From positions 7,564,001-7,628,000 of the forward strand of contig NZ_CP114039.1 in assembly GCF_026965535.1 (NCBI RefSeq): a stretch of DNA of 64,000 nt, read 5' to 3'. The notes below the pieces were generated by a model. It was not told the DNA's origin. It did no database searches and was given only the letters and a program-made list of their open reading frames with translations. The stretch comes from Corallococcus sp. NCRR (GTDB lineage: Bacteria > Myxococcota > Myxococcia > Myxococcales > Myxococcaceae). Positions 1 to 9,016 of this stretch are shown here, one piece after another. How positions within the stretch are numbered: position 1 is the stretch's first letter; every line of letters begins with the position of its first letter. The position numbers and the translations under genes are program-made.

Positions 1-2
1 CC

Positions 3-1832
3 GTCACCGTGGATGGCAAGGGCCGCATCTTGAAGGTCGGCACCGAGAAGGACCTGAGCGCGGGGCTCGGCGTGGGCTCCAAGCGCGTCGAGTTGGAGGA
101 GGGACAGGTCCTCCTGCCCGGGTTCATCGACCCGCACCTGCACATCCTGCCGACGCTCATCCAGAGCGTGCTGGGCACGCACAACCTGGCGCCCTGCCTG
201 CCTCCTCCCTACAACCTGTCCACGCCCGAGGAGTGCACGAAGCACCGGGACCTGCTGAGCGCGCTGAGCTCCATGAAGCTGGAGCCCACCACTCCGGAGA
301 CGGCCAAGATGTTCGTCCTCGGGATGAACCTGGACCCGTCGCGGCAGCAGTTCGTCCCCGGCAAGTGTGGCGTGACGTCGACCGTCGAGTTCATGCAGCA
401 GCCGAAGCTCTACCTCGACGCGTGTGTGACCAAGGACCGTCCGGTCATCATCCTCGACCAGTCCGGCCACCTCGCCTACGTGAACGACAAGGCCTTCGAG
501 GCCGTCTGCAAGGGACAGAAGCCGTGCAACCCTCCGGATTCGGTGACGCAGCACGGAGGCCGGTGGGTCGTCGGGGACGATGGCCAGTACACGGGGTTGC
601 TCGAGGAGTCCGCCGCCTTCGCGCCGTTCCTGGAGGCGACACAGCAGGGAATGATGGTGCGGAGGGACATCCCGAGCGGGAGCCTCCAGTCCCTCCTCAA
701 GGCCATCCAGGCCCTGCGTGAAGCCGGGCTCACGACCATCGCCGACGGCGGTCTGTCCGATCGGTCGCAGCTCGAGCTGGTCAAGCTCCTGGCCATGAAC
801 CCGGCCTTCCCGCTGCGTGTCACGGGCGTGGTGACCCACCTGGCGGCGGGGCCGGTCGTGAACGCGAATGGAGACGTCGTCAAACCGGCGCTCAAGCCGA
901 CCGGGCCCTCGTGCACGCCGAGCCCGGACAACGACTGCGCCCTGCCCAAGTGGCTGGGGGCCGGCGCCATCAAGCTCTGGGTGGACGGTTCGACGCAGGG
1001 GTGCACCGCGCTGCTCGGACAGCCCTATGTCTACGGCACGGATGGACACTGCCCGGAAGCGGGAGAGGGCAAAGGCGACTTCAAGAACGCGAAGGAGCTC
1101 GCGGATGCCATGCGCCCGCTGTGGGCTGACTCAGCCTGGCGCTTCCAGCTGCACGCCAATGGCAATCAAGCGAACCAGTGGGCTGTCGACGCGTTCTCCC
1201 GGCTCCAGGTGGAGCAGACCAACACGCACCGGATGCTGCTCATCCACAACACCGTGGGCCAGGACTCCGTTTCGCAAGCGATTGGTGAGCTGCGCAAGGG
1301 CACACACGTCACCGCCAGCCAAGAGAAGGTGCCGGCGATGGACCTGCGCGTGACGCACCTCATCGGCCACGTAGCGTACTGGGGGGATGCCCTGGCGCGG
1401 ATGCTCCAGAAGAATGGAACGCACCAGGACATCGACATCGACCCGGTGGACTTCAACCGTCGCTACGGCATCCCCTACTCCTTCCACAGCGACTCCATGG
1501 TGACGCCGGCCCGGCCGCTCTGGTTCGTCGAGCAGGCCGTCACGCGGCGCACGTGGGCCTATCCCGACTTCCAGAAGACGTATGTGCTCGGGCCCCAGCA
1601 CGCGACGACCGTCGAGGAGGCCCTGCGCGCGATCACCATCGAGCCGGCGCGCCAGCATGAAATCGACAAGTGGGTGGGCAGCATCGAGCCGGGCAAGGTG
1701 GCGGACTTCGTCGTGCTGGGTGCGAACCCGCTCGACCGTGATCCCGCCAAGGGTGGAGACCCGGCGACCCTCAGCAAGATCCCGGTCGTTCGGACGTACC
1801 TGGGCGGCAAGGACCCCGCGCAGCGGAACTGA
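3..1832 (+). CDS. Amidohydrolase family protein (YtcJ-like), 5' end cut by window edge
   Basis: The frame is open from the first bases of the window. A GTG at 9 exists, but the codons before it read like the usual N-terminal strand of amidohydrolases, so the gene probably begins upstream. The metal-binding H-x-H motif (FIDPHLH) lies near nucleotides 126-146. Further conserved-looking blocks are HANGNQ near 1150 and a C-terminal segment (GSIEPGKVADFVVL) that returns to the small beta-sandwich typical of the superfamily. The enzyme is a metal-dependent hydrolase of the amidohydrolase_3 type; the substrate cannot be told from sequence. I see no downstream partner on the same strand within 400 bp. 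Confidence 0.85.
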   Translation, partial: VTVDGKGRILKVGTEKDLSAGLGVGSKRVELEEGQVLLPGFIDPHLHILPTLIQSVLGTHNLAPCLPPPYNLSTPEECTKHRDLLSALSSMKLEPTTPETAKMFVLGMNLDPSRQQFVPGKCGVTSTVEFMQQPKLYLDACVTKDRPVIILDQSGHLAYVNDKAFEAVCKGQKPCNPPDSVTQHGGRWVVGDDGQYTGLLEESAAFAPFLEATQQGMMVRRDIPSGSLQSLLKAIQALREAGLTTIADGGLSDRSQLELVKLLAMNPAFPLRVTGVVTHLAAGPVVNANGDVVKPALKPTGPSCTPSPDNDCALPKWLGAGAIKLWVDGSTQGCTALLGQPYVYGTDGHCPEAGEGKGDFKNAKELADAMRPLWADSAWRFQLHANGNQANQWAVDAFSRLQVEQTNTHRMLLIHNTVGQDSVSQAIGELRKGTHVTASQEKVPAMDLRVTHLIGHVAYWGDALARMLQKNGTHQDIDIDPVDFNRRYGIPYSFHSDSMVTPARPLWFVEQAVTRRTWAYPDFQKTYVLGPQHATTVEEALRAITIEPARQHEIDKWVGSIEPGKVADFVVLGANPLDRDPAKGGDPATLSKIPVVRTYLGGKDPAQRN

Positions 1833-1942
1833 GTGATTCACCCGGCGCGTCGTCCGAACCGCGGGCGACGCCCCTTTGTCTTCTCAGTCAGGACGTCTGG
1901 AGCTGGCCAGCAGGACATACGGCTCTCACGCAGCCTCACTCT

Positions 1943-2191
1943 TCAAGGATCCTCGTGGCGAACGTGAAGGGTGTCGCGCTCATGCCGGGTTCCCCTCCTG
2001 AGCCACCAGACAAGAAAGACAAGCAGCCCGACTCCCACTGCGGTCAGTCCGATGAGTGACCCACTCGGCTGGTAGAGATCAAAGCCGACCATGCATGAGG
2101 GTTCCCGGTAGAACTCCACGATGGCGTCGAACATGGGCTCCATCGTAGCCGCATGTGGCGAAGCAATCTCAGCGGTCGTGGTGAACTTCAC
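1943..2191 (-). CDS. Small putative membrane protein, unknown function
   Basis: This 82-codon frame has one clear hydrophobic helix at about residues 47-65 (LIGLTAVGVGLLVFLVWWL) followed by a positively charged tail rich in Arg and His, as expected of a single-pass inner-membrane protein with its C-terminus in the cytoplasm. An internal Met at residue 17 could be the real start. I recognise no family. It is divergent from the Kelch lipoprotein gene. It could be spurious; the transmembrane segment is the main support. Confidence 0.4.
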   Translation of the reverse strand: MKFTTTAEIASPHAATMEPMFDAIVEFYREPSCMVGFDLYQPSGSLIGLTAVGVGLLVFLVWWLRRGTRHERDTLHVRHEDP

Positions 2192-2239
2192 TGCGAGTGA
2201 TGCAGACTGCCGCGTCCCCTGTCACCGGAGGAAGAACCC

Positions 2240-3493
2240 GTGGCGCAGTCGACGCATGACGCAGTGAAGCCGTTCCGGATGTGCCTGATTCCAGGCCTGC
2301 TCCTCCTGACCCTCGCTGGCTGCTCGAGTGAGAAGGAGCAGAACGGCCCGGATGATCAGGAACAGCCACAGCAGGAGCAGGGCTCCTGGACGCCCCTCCC
2401 CTCGGGCTCATCCCTTGCCGCGCGGAGTGACGTGGCGAGCGTCTTCGATGGCCAGAACGTCCTGCTCTGGGGCGGACGGGGCAGCTGCACCGCGGATGGA
2501 TTCTGCGGCGACGGGGCCCGGTTCAATGTGGCGGCGAAGACATGGACGCCCATGTCGACCCAGGGCGCGCTCTCCGCACGCTCGCGGCATACGGCGGTGT
2601 GGACCGGCGAGCGGATGATGGTCTGGGGCGGACTTGGCTGCGGTGGCACCGACGTTCCCTGTGGCGACGGCGCGACCTACGACCCCACGAGCGACGCCTG
2701 GAGCCCCCCGATCAAGGCTGATTACGCGCCCGCTCCGCGCTGGGGACACACAGCGCTCTGGACCGGCACGCAGATGCTGATCTGGGGCGGCAAGGATGCC
2801 CGAGCGCCACGTGTGTTCAGGGACGGGGCCATCTACCACGCGAAGGAAAACCTCTGGACGACGATGAACTTCGTCAAGGCCCCCCCGAACCGCTATGCGC
2901 ACACCGCCGTGTGGATCGACGGCGTGATGTACGTCTGGGGTGGAAATGGTGGCAGCCCCCTCGACGTGGCCCTGCAGGACGGCTCGATGTACGGCCCTTT
3001 TGGGGACGACTGGCTGGCGTTTCCATCCGAAGAAGGGACCCCCAAGGCCCGCTGGTCTCACACGGCGGTGTGGACCGGGGAGCGGATGATCATCTGGGGC
3101 GGGATCGGCTGTGGCGACGACCCCTACCATGACCCTCCGATCTACTGCGACAGGGGCGCCGCGTTCGATCCGGTGTACCGAAAGTGGTCAGCCGTCTCCG
3201 CCAAGGGCGCGCCCTCGCCACGCATCGGGCACACCGCCGTGTGGACCGGCTCGAAGATGGTCATCTGGGGTGGCACCTCGCCGAACTGTGGCTCTGGAGG
3301 CGGCGTCTGCTCGGACGGCGCGGCCTATGACCCGGCCACGGACACGTGGGCGCCGCTGCGCACCGCGGGCGCCCCATCCGCGCGCACCGGGCACGTGGGC
3401 CTGTGGACGGGCAACGCCCTCTTCATCTGGGGCGGCATGGGGGGCAGCGGCGCGGATACCCCCCTTTCAGATGGCGCCCTGTGGGTGCCGTGA
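2240..3493 (+). CDS. Kelch-repeat (galactose-oxidase-like) lipoprotein
   Basis: The 417-residue product starts at a GTG with a strong GGAGGAAG Shine-Dalgarno sequence about 8 bases upstream. The N-terminus is a lipoprotein signal with lipobox LAGC, so the mature protein begins at Cys28 and is probably membrane-anchored outside the cytoplasm. Seven blades follow, each ending in W-G-G (LLWGG, MVWGG, LIWGG, YVWGG, IIWGG, VIWGG, FIWGG) and most carrying an HTAVWTG-type strand. This matches a seven-blade beta-propeller of the Kelch class. No catalytic residues are recognisable, so a binding or scaffold role is likely. Several Cys pairs in blade loops could form disulfides. Confidence 0.8.
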   Translation: MAQSTHDAVKPFRMCLIPGLLLLTLAGCSSEKEQNGPDDQEQPQQEQGSWTPLPSGSSLAARSDVASVFDGQNVLLWGGRGSCTADGFCGDGARFNVAAKTWTPMSTQGALSARSRHTAVWTGERMMVWGGLGCGGTDVPCGDGATYDPTSDAWSPPIKADYAPAPRWGHTALWTGTQMLIWGGKDARAPRVFRDGAIYHAKENLWTTMNFVKAPPNRYAHTAVWIDGVMYVWGGNGGSPLDVALQDGSMYGPFGDDWLAFPSEEGTPKARWSHTAVWTGERMIIWGGIGCGDDPYHDPPIYCDRGAAFDPVYRKWSAVSAKGAPSPRIGHTAVWTGSKMVIWGGTSPNCGSGGGVCSDGAAYDPATDTWAPLRTAGAPSARTGHVGLWTGNALFIWGGMGGSGADTPLSDGALWVP

Positions 3494-3508
3494 CGGCGAG
3501 GCTTCCGC

Positions 3509-5776
3509 CTACACCTTCACGGTCTTCACCAACGGCAGCTCGCGCACACGCGTCCCCGTGAGCGCGAACACCGCGTTGGCCAGTGCCGGCGCTACCGGAG
3601 GCACTCCAGGCTCTCCCACGCCTCCGGGGCGGCCGTCGCTGGGGATGATGTCCACGTGGATGCGCCTGGGCGTCTCCGCGATGCGCGCCAGGCGGTAGTC
3701 GCGGAAGTTGCTCTCCACCGTGGCGCCGTCCTTCATCGTGATGGCGCCGTAGAGCCCCAGGCTCAGGCCGAACACCACCGCGCCCTCCATCTGCGCGCGA
3801 ACCCGCTCCAGGTTCACGATGGTGCCCGCGTCCGCGACGATCCATGCCTCGTCCACCCGGATGCGCTCGTCCGCGTCCTTCACCACCGACACCACCACCG
3901 CCACGTACGTCAGGAAGCTGCGGTGCGCCGCCAACCCCAGCGCCCTGCCCTCCCGCTTGCGCTCGTCCCAACGCGACAGGCCCGTCACCCGCTCAATCAC
4001 CCGGCGCAGCCGCGCCGTGTCCACCGGGTGCTCTTCAATGGACTGGCCGTAGTTCGGGATCTTCGCCACGCCCAGGTCCTTGGGCGTCACGATGCGCGAG
4101 GGCCCCAGCACCTCCAGCAACGTGTCTCGCGGATCCGTGCCGCGCTCGTGCGCCAGCTCGTCGATGAAACTCTGCACCGCGAACGCGTGGTAGATGTTCG
4201 CCACGGACCGCAGCCAGCCGATGCGCGTGTGCGCCCGCGCCTCGCAGTTCTCCATTCTGACGTCTGGGATTGCCAGCGGCAGGTCCACGATGCCCTGCCC
4301 CATCTCCCCGTCCCCCGCGAACGTCGCGTCGGAGAACGTCGAACCGATGGGCGGGAACGCGATCCGCTGGTGCCACGCCACCACCTTGCCGCTCGCGTCC
4401 AGGCCCGCCTCCAGCCGCTGCGCGCTCGTGGAGTGGTAGTAGTCGTGGCGCACGTCGTCCTCGCGCGTCCATTGCAGGCGCACCGGCGCGCCTACCGCCT
4501 TCGCGACGAGCGCCGCCTCCACCACGTAGTCCGGCTTCGACTTGCGGCCGAACCCTCCACCCAACAGCGTCACGTGCACCGTCACCTTCGACGGGTCCAT
4601 GCCCAGCGCCTTCGCCACCTCGCTGCGCGCGGCCTGCGGGTTCTGCGTCGTGGCCCACACCTCGCAGGTGCCGTTCTCCACCTTGGCCACCGCCGCGGGG
4701 GGCTCCATGGGCGCGTGCGCCAGGTGCGGCGTGTTGTACGTGGCCTGCACCCGCTTCGCCGCCTTCGCCAGCGCGCCCTCCGCGTCGCCGACGTTGCGCA
4801 CCACCTTGCCCGGCTTGCCGATCACCTCCAGCAGCTGCGCGCGGTAGGCCTCCGAGTCGTAGACGGCGTTGTCCCCGCCCTCCCACGTCACGTCCAGCGC
4901 CGCGCGGCCCTTCATCGCCGCCCAGGTGTTGTCCGCCACTACCGCCAGGCCTCCCAGCGGCTGGAACAGGAAGGGCTTCGTCGCCGCCGGCAGCTCCACC
5001 ACCTGCCGCACGCCCGGCACCGCCAGCGTCTTCGTCGCGTCGTAGCGGGCCACCTTGCCTCCCGCCACCGGCGGACGCGCGATGACCGCCGTGCGCATCC
5101 CCGGCAACACGACGTCCGCGCCGAACACCGCGCGGCCCGTCACGATGTCCGGTCCGTCCAAGAGCGGCAATTCCTTGCCCAGGTGCTTGAGCTCGCTGCG
5201 CGGACGGAGCGTCACCGCTTCCTTCTTGGGGACCTTCAGCTTCGCCGCGTCACCGGCCAGCTCTCCGAACTTGAGCGTCCGCTGCGTGCCCTTGTGGAAG
5301 ACGGCGTGGTCGCGCGCCTCGCACTCCGTGGGCGCCACCTTCCAGCGCTTCGCCGCCACGGCCACCAGCATCGTGCGCGCCGTCGCACCCGCGTAGCGCA
5401 GGTCGTCGAAGATCTTCCGCACGCTGCTGGAGCCGTCCGTGTTCTGGTCGCCGTAGGCCTCGTCGCCGTCGCCCTGGACCACCTTCACGTGGGCCATGTC
5501 CGCGCCCAGCTCGTCCGCGATGAGCACCGGCAGCGAGCTGCGCACGCCCTGCCCCATCTCCGAACGATGGCAGACGATGGTCACCACGCCGTCCGGCGCC
5601 ACGTGCACGAAGACGTTGGCCCGGAGGCCATCCGTGGGCACCGCGGGCAGCGACGTTGGCATGGGCGCGGCGTGCGCCCTGGCGGGAAGGAACACCTCCA
5701 GCCCCAGGCCCGCGGCCACGAGTCCCATTCCCTCCAACACGGAGCGGCGCGACAGACGGATGCGCGTGTCTTGCAT
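3509..5776 (-). CDS. Molybdopterin-binding subunit of an aldehyde/isoquinoline-type oxidoreductase
   Basis: The 755-residue product is the large subunit of a xanthine-oxidase-family molybdenum hydroxylase (isoquinoline 1-oxidoreductase beta type). I chose the ATG at 5776 because it opens with a Tat signal (LSRRSVLEGMG) and follows the 2Fe-2S subunit gene by 11 bp; a longer open frame upstream overlaps that gene. GGGFGRK lies mid-protein in the cofactor-binding region. The catalytic glutamate is probably in GVGEPGV near the C-terminus. Expected role: hydroxylation of an aldehyde or N-heterocycle at a Mo centre, exported folded to the periplasm, with electrons passing through the 2Fe-2S subunit to the diheme cytochrome. 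Confidence 0.9.
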   Translation of the reverse strand: MQDTRIRLSRRSVLEGMGLVAAGLGLEVFLPARAHAAPMPTSLPAVPTDGLRANVFVHVAPDGVVTIVCHRSEMGQGVRSSLPVLIADELGADMAHVKVVQGDGDEAYGDQNTDGSSSVRKIFDDLRYAGATARTMLVAVAAKRWKVAPTECEARDHAVFHKGTQRTLKFGELAGDAAKLKVPKKEAVTLRPRSELKHLGKELPLLDGPDIVTGRAVFGADVVLPGMRTAVIARPPVAGGKVARYDATKTLAVPGVRQVVELPAATKPFLFQPLGGLAVVADNTWAAMKGRAALDVTWEGGDNAVYDSEAYRAQLLEVIGKPGKVVRNVGDAEGALAKAAKRVQATYNTPHLAHAPMEPPAAVAKVENGTCEVWATTQNPQAARSEVAKALGMDPSKVTVHVTLLGGGFGRKSKPDYVVEAALVAKAVGAPVRLQWTREDDVRHDYYHSTSAQRLEAGLDASGKVVAWHQRIAFPPIGSTFSDATFAGDGEMGQGIVDLPLAIPDVRMENCEARAHTRIGWLRSVANIYHAFAVQSFIDELAHERGTDPRDTLLEVLGPSRIVTPKDLGVAKIPNYGQSIEEHPVDTARLRRVIERVTGLSRWDERKREGRALGLAAHRSFLTYVAVVVSVVKDADERIRVDEAWIVADAGTIVNLERVRAQMEGAVVFGLSLGLYGAITMKDGATVESNFRDYRLARIAETPRRIHVDIIPSDGRPGGVGEPGVPPVAPALANAVFALTGTRVRELPLVKTVKV

Positions 5777-5787
5777 GGTGGCGGTCC

Positions 5788-6249
5788 TCACTCCGTCGGC
5801 AGTCCCGCCGCCTTCTTCACGGCGGTGCGGATGCGTGTGTACGTCCCGCAGCGGCAGAGGTTGCCCGCCAGCGATTGATCGATCTCCGCGTCGGTGGGCT
5901 TCGGCTTCTTCGCCAGCAGCGCCGCCGCCGTCATGATCTGCCCCGCCTGACAGAAGCCACACTGCGGCACCGCCAGATCCACCCACGCCTTCTGCAGCGG
6001 GTGCGAGCCGTCCGGAGACAGGCCTTCAATCGTCATCACCTCGCGGCCCTCCGCGCGGCGCACCGGCGTCACGCACGAGCGCACCGCCGCGCCGTCGATG
6101 TGCACCACGCACGCGCCGCAGAGCGCCTGGCCGCAGCCGTACTTCGTGCCCGTCAACGTCAGCACGTCGCGCAGCGCCCAGAGCAGCGGCATCTCCGGAT
6201 CCACATCCAGCACGTGCTCGGTCCCATTCACTCGCAGACGGATGCTCAC
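5788..6249 (-). CDS. (2Fe-2S)-binding subunit of molybdenum hydroxylase
   Basis: The 153-residue product carries both iron-sulfur motifs of the small subunit of xanthine-oxidase-family enzymes: a plant-ferredoxin-like cluster ([11 protein letters not shown]) and the all-helical cluster (QCGFCQAGQ and NLCRCGTY). It relays electrons from the Mo site. The start is the GTG at 6247-6249; a GGAGAG Shine-Dalgarno lies about 8 bases upstream and the codon overlaps the stop of the cytochrome gene in a GTGA overlap, pointing to translational coupling. There is no signal peptide, as expected for co-export with the Tat-bearing large subunit. Confidence 0.92.
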   Translation of the reverse strand: MSIRLRVNGTEHVLDVDPEMPLLWALRDVLTLTGTKYGCGQALCGACVVHIDGAAVRSCVTPVRRAEGREVMTIEGLSPDGSHPLQKAWVDLAVPQCGFCQAGQIMTAAALLAKKPKPTDAEIDQSLAGNLCRCGTYTRIRTAVKKAAGLPTE

Positions 6250-6917
6250 GGTCGGCTCTCCTCGCGCGGGCACTCCGCGCCGTCCTTTACCCACGCGGCC
6301 ACCAGGGCCCCGAACTCCGCCTGCGTTCCCGGCGCCGGAACCCGGTCCGCCCCGGGCTTCCAGCCCCAGCCCACCAGCTCGTCATGCGCCGAGTGCTCGA
6401 TCAACTCCGCCAGGCTCTTGCCGCCGTTGCGCGCCGGATCCTTCAACTGCTCGCACAGCGAACGGGGCGTGCGCCCCTCCCAGAACATCACCTTGGGCGC
6501 CAGGTGCCATTTGGGCGCGCCGGGGACCCGCGCCAGCTGCGCGTTGCGGTCCTGGTGGCAGGAGGTGCACTCCAGGCCGGGCACGCCCTGGTCCTCGGGG
6601 CCGCGGGCCACCGGCGGATCATGGACCTGGCTGTTCTCACCCTGGAGCGGACTGTCGCCCACGGGGTGGCAGTTGACGCAGCGGGGATGCAGCATCACCC
6701 GGCTCGCCTCCAGGAACAGCGCCCGCGAGCGCTCCTTCTTGTCGCCGATGCCCGCGAAGGCCTCCGGCGGCCGGAGCGCCTGTGGATTCTCGGGAGGCGG
6801 CACCACGCCTGGATGCGCCGCGCGGCCCGCGCATCCCGCGCTGAAGAGGAGCGCCAGCGACAGCCCCGCCGCTCCCGCGCCCAGCACGGCTCCCAGTGCC
6901 TTCGAGCGAAGATTCAT
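6246..6917 (-). CDS. Diheme c-type cytochrome subunit, putative lipoprotein
   Basis: The 223-residue product has an N-terminal hydrophobic signal ending in SAGC (Cys29), compatible with lipoprotein processing. Two heme-binding motifs are present, CVNCH (residues 80-84) and CTSCH (117-121). It is the first gene of the three-gene operon and the likely electron acceptor for the molybdenum enzyme, passing electrons to the respiratory chain in the periplasm. The segment between the hemes is poor in regular hydrophobic pattern. Similar diheme proteins accompany isoquinoline oxidoreductase genes in other bacteria; that parallel is from family knowledge, not a search. Confidence 0.85.
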   Translation of the reverse strand: MNLRSKALGAVLGAGAAGLSLALLFSAGCAGRAAHPGVVPPPENPQALRPPEAFAGIGDKKERSRALFLEASRVMLHPRCVNCHPVGDSPLQGENSQVHDPPVARGPEDQGVPGLECTSCHQDRNAQLARVPGAPKWHLAPKVMFWEGRTPRSLCEQLKDPARNGGKSLAELIEHSAHDELVGWGWKPGADRVPAPGTQAEFGALVAAWVKDGAECPREESRP

Positions 6918-7087
6918 CGTGCCCCGTCCATCCCTTCGGCCAGAGGTTCTCCAGCCTCACACACAGCGTCGCGAGGCCGGAGGGGCGATGCTGCCCTGGT
7001 CCTGCCCTCCCGGAGCCTTTCAAAAAGCCGCATGGCCTGTGAAGGTTTTCTTCAGAACGGACCCGATCCTGGGAGTGGGCGGCGCCG

Positions 7088-7912
7088 TCACGCTGCGTGA
7101 GGGACGGCGGCCTGCGTGAAGGCCACCAGTTCCTGGACGAACCGGGCGGGGTTCTCCCACTGGGGAAGATGCCCCGCGTGGGGCACGAACACCAGCTGGC
7201 TGCCGGGCAGCCGTGCATGGAACTTTCGCGCGGACGCCTCGCTCGTCCCAGGGCCGCGGTCCTGCTGGCCCCAGAGAAGCAACAGCGGGCCGCGAGGCGC
7301 CGCGAACTCACGGCTCGAGCCCATACACTCGAAGACGACCTCCGCGGGCCTTGGCATGCGTTCGCGGAAGAGCGGCGCGAGGAAGGCCGGCACGTCCGCG
7401 TCTCCCTTCGCGACGAAGGCCCGGTCGAGCATGCCCCGGGTGAAGGCCACGCGCCGGTACATCCCCAGCATCAGCGCACGCGCCGGGCGCCAGTGGCCCA
7501 ACCGGATCATCCAGGCCGGGGGCGGCGCGGGCGGCGGCAGCCCGTTGACGATGATGACGCCCTGACAGCGCTCCGGATGCTGGCTCCCCAGGACCCACGC
7601 CACGCTGCCGCCGAACGAATTGCCCACGCACCACGCCGCTGGAATGCCCAGCGCGTCCAGCAGAGCCACCGACCACTGGCCATAGGCTTCGTAGGACCCG
7701 AGCGCCTCCCCCTCCACGAACCCCGGCAGCTCCGGCGCCACCACGCGGTAGTGCTCCGCGAGCAGCTCCCACGCGCGGGACCAGTGTCCGGGCGCGCTCC
7801 CCCATCCGCCGTGGATGAGCAGCAGCGGAGGACCGTCTCCTCCGACGTACACGGTGGCGGGACGGCCGTTCACGTCCACCTGCCGTCGTTCGATGCGATG
7901 TGCTTCCGGCAT
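7088..7912 (-). CDS. Alpha/beta-fold hydrolase
   Basis: The 274-residue product has the alpha/beta hydrolase signature: an oxyanion strand (LLLIHGGWG), a nucleophile elbow G-N-S-F-G-G, and a C-terminal HAGH that supplies the catalytic His. The ATG at 7912 is preceded by GGAGGAGG, which makes it the better start; an in-frame ATG at 7930 lies before that Shine-Dalgarno. The gene follows the MarR gene by 27 bp on the same strand, so the two are likely one transcript and the hydrolase a target of that regulator. The substrate is unknown; an ester or a xenobiotic would fit MarR control. Confidence 0.85.
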   Translation of the reverse strand: MPEAHRIERRQVDVNGRPATVYVGGDGPPLLLIHGGWGSAPGHWSRAWELLAEHYRVVAPELPGFVEGEALGSYEAYGQWSVALLDALGIPAAWCVGNSFGGSVAWVLGSQHPERCQGVIIVNGLPPPAPPPAWMIRLGHWRPARALMLGMYRRVAFTRGMLDRAFVAKGDADVPAFLAPLFRERMPRPAEVVFECMGSSREFAAPRGPLLLLWGQQDRGPGTSEASARKFHARLPGSQLVFVPHAGHLPQWENPARFVQELVAFTQAAVPHAA

Positions 7913-7939
7913 GGCCTCCTCCTGTTTCATGCGTCGGGT

Positions 7940-8434
7940 TCAGGGGTCTCCGCCGTAATCCATGGGCCCGGTGCTGGGGCGGAAGCGGTCGGCCATCACG
8001 GAGAGCACGCGCACGCAGGCGTCGATGTCCTCGCGGTCCAGCTCCGCCGCCACCTCGCGCAGCTTCACGGACTCGCGCGCGCGGATGCCTTCGATGACCG
8101 CCCGGCCCTGGGGCGTCAGGGTGAACAGCGAGGAGCGGCGATGCGCCGGGTTGGGGAGCGGTGCCAGGAGCCCCGCCTCGCGCCCGGTGTTCACCAGCCG
8201 CAGGACGAACTGGCGCCCCAGCTCCATGCCCCGCGACAGCTGCGGCACCGTCTGCGGTCCGTGCAGGAACAGCCGGTCCAACACCGCCCGCATGCCCACC
8301 GTCACGCCAGTACCGGCGAGCTGATCCTCCACCGCCTTCAGCAGATACCGGTGCAGCGGACGCACGAACAGCATGACGTCGTAGAGGGCGTCCTCGTCAC
8401 GCTTCGCCGCTGCCTTGCCGCCTTGCCGGGCCAA
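7940..8434 (-). CDS. MarR-family transcriptional regulator (TTG start)
   Basis: The 164-residue protein has the MarR fold: an N-terminal dimer helix (DALYDVMLFVRPLHRYLLKAVEDQ), a winged helix-turn-helix at about residues 55-110 with the wing around HRRSSLFTLTPQG, and a C-terminal dimer helix. The frame opens with TTG at 8432-8434, directly next to the tandem operators, with no room for a normal Shine-Dalgarno; the mRNA may be leaderless, or an internal ATG at 8374 may be used. It precedes the alpha/beta hydrolase gene. Repression of its own operon, relieved by a ligand, is the expected mode. Confidence 0.85.
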   Translation of the reverse strand: MARQGGKAAAKRDEDALYDVMLFVRPLHRYLLKAVEDQLAGTGVTVGMRAVLDRLFLHGPQTVPQLSRGMELGRQFVLRLVNTGREAGLLAPLPNPAHRRSSLFTLTPQGRAVIEGIRARESVKLREVAAELDREDIDACVRVLSVMADRFRPSTGPMDYGGDP

Positions 8435-8493
8435 TTGACACCTCAGGCGTCAATTTGACACCTCAGGCGTCAATTTGACGCCTGAGGCGTCAA
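8435..8493. promoter_or_regulatory. Three tandem MarR-type operators
   Basis: Three copies of a 19-bp palindrome stand head to tail at exactly 20-bp intervals: 8435-8453 and 8455-8473 (TTGACACCTCAGGCGTCAA) and 8475-8493 (TTGACGCCTGAGGCGTCAA). The third is a perfect inverted repeat around one central base; the first two differ from it in one half-site position. They abut the start codon of the MarR gene and lie upstream of the divergent gene at 8650. The 20-bp period places the dimers on nearly the same face of the helix. Confidence 0.75.
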
Positions 8494-8649
8494 ATCGCAA
8501 GCCATTGTGCCTGGGTGACACGGGCCGCGGCCGGGATTGACGGAATGTCTTTCAGGGCGCGGGGGGGCTTCGCGCAAGTGCGCGAAATCGCGTGGGCGGG
8601 GCGTTGGAACGCGGTGTGTATTGGGAAGCGCGCAAGGAGATAGCCCGCC

Positions 8650-9015
8650 ATGCGCCAGAGCCCCGCGTCGTCCGTGTTCTCCCTCACCCGCCTCTTCGTC
8701 GAGCAGTGTGCCCGCTGGAGACTGCGCGAGGAGGTCATCGCGTTCATCCTCGAGTTCGGCACTCCCGCCCGGGCGTGTGGTGCCACCCACCTCACCGTGC
8801 ACGAGCGCGACCTGCCGGTGTCGCTGCGCGACTCGTCCCTGGCGCGGCAGGCGCGCGGGTGGATCCTCATCCTCAACGACGAGGACCGGCTCCTCACCTG
8901 CTACCGCCGTCAGGACGCCTCGCGCTTCCTCAAGCAGAAGTCCAAGCGCCGCCCCGCGGGCGTGACGCGGGGCTGCGACGACTTCCTGCGCGGCCTCCAG
9001 TTCGCTCCGGCCTGA
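8650..9015 (+). CDS. Conserved-looking hypothetical protein, basic
   Basis: The 121-residue product starts at an ATG with AAGGAGA about 9 bases upstream. It has a helical N-terminal part (LFVEQCARWRLREEVIAFIL) and a central stretch with alternating hydrophobic residues (GWILILNDEDRLLTCYRR), then a basic C-terminus (FLKQKSKRR). The layout is reminiscent of small DUF4258-like domains, but I cannot assign it. It is divergent from the MarR gene across the triple operator and could be under the same control. It converges on the siderophore-interacting gene with a 1-bp gap. Confidence 0.7.
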   Translation: MRQSPASSVFSLTRLFVEQCARWRLREEVIAFILEFGTPARACGATHLTVHERDLPVSLRDSSLARQARGWILILNDEDRLLTCYRRQDASRFLKQKSKRRPAGVTRGCDDFLRGLQFAPA

Positions 9016-9016
9016 A

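Noticed and set aside
3656-5878. 740-codon open frame on the plus strand opposite the molybdopterin subunit
   Set aside because: It is antisense to a well-supported gene and is Arg/His-rich low-complexity sequence, the usual mirror of high-GC coding DNA.
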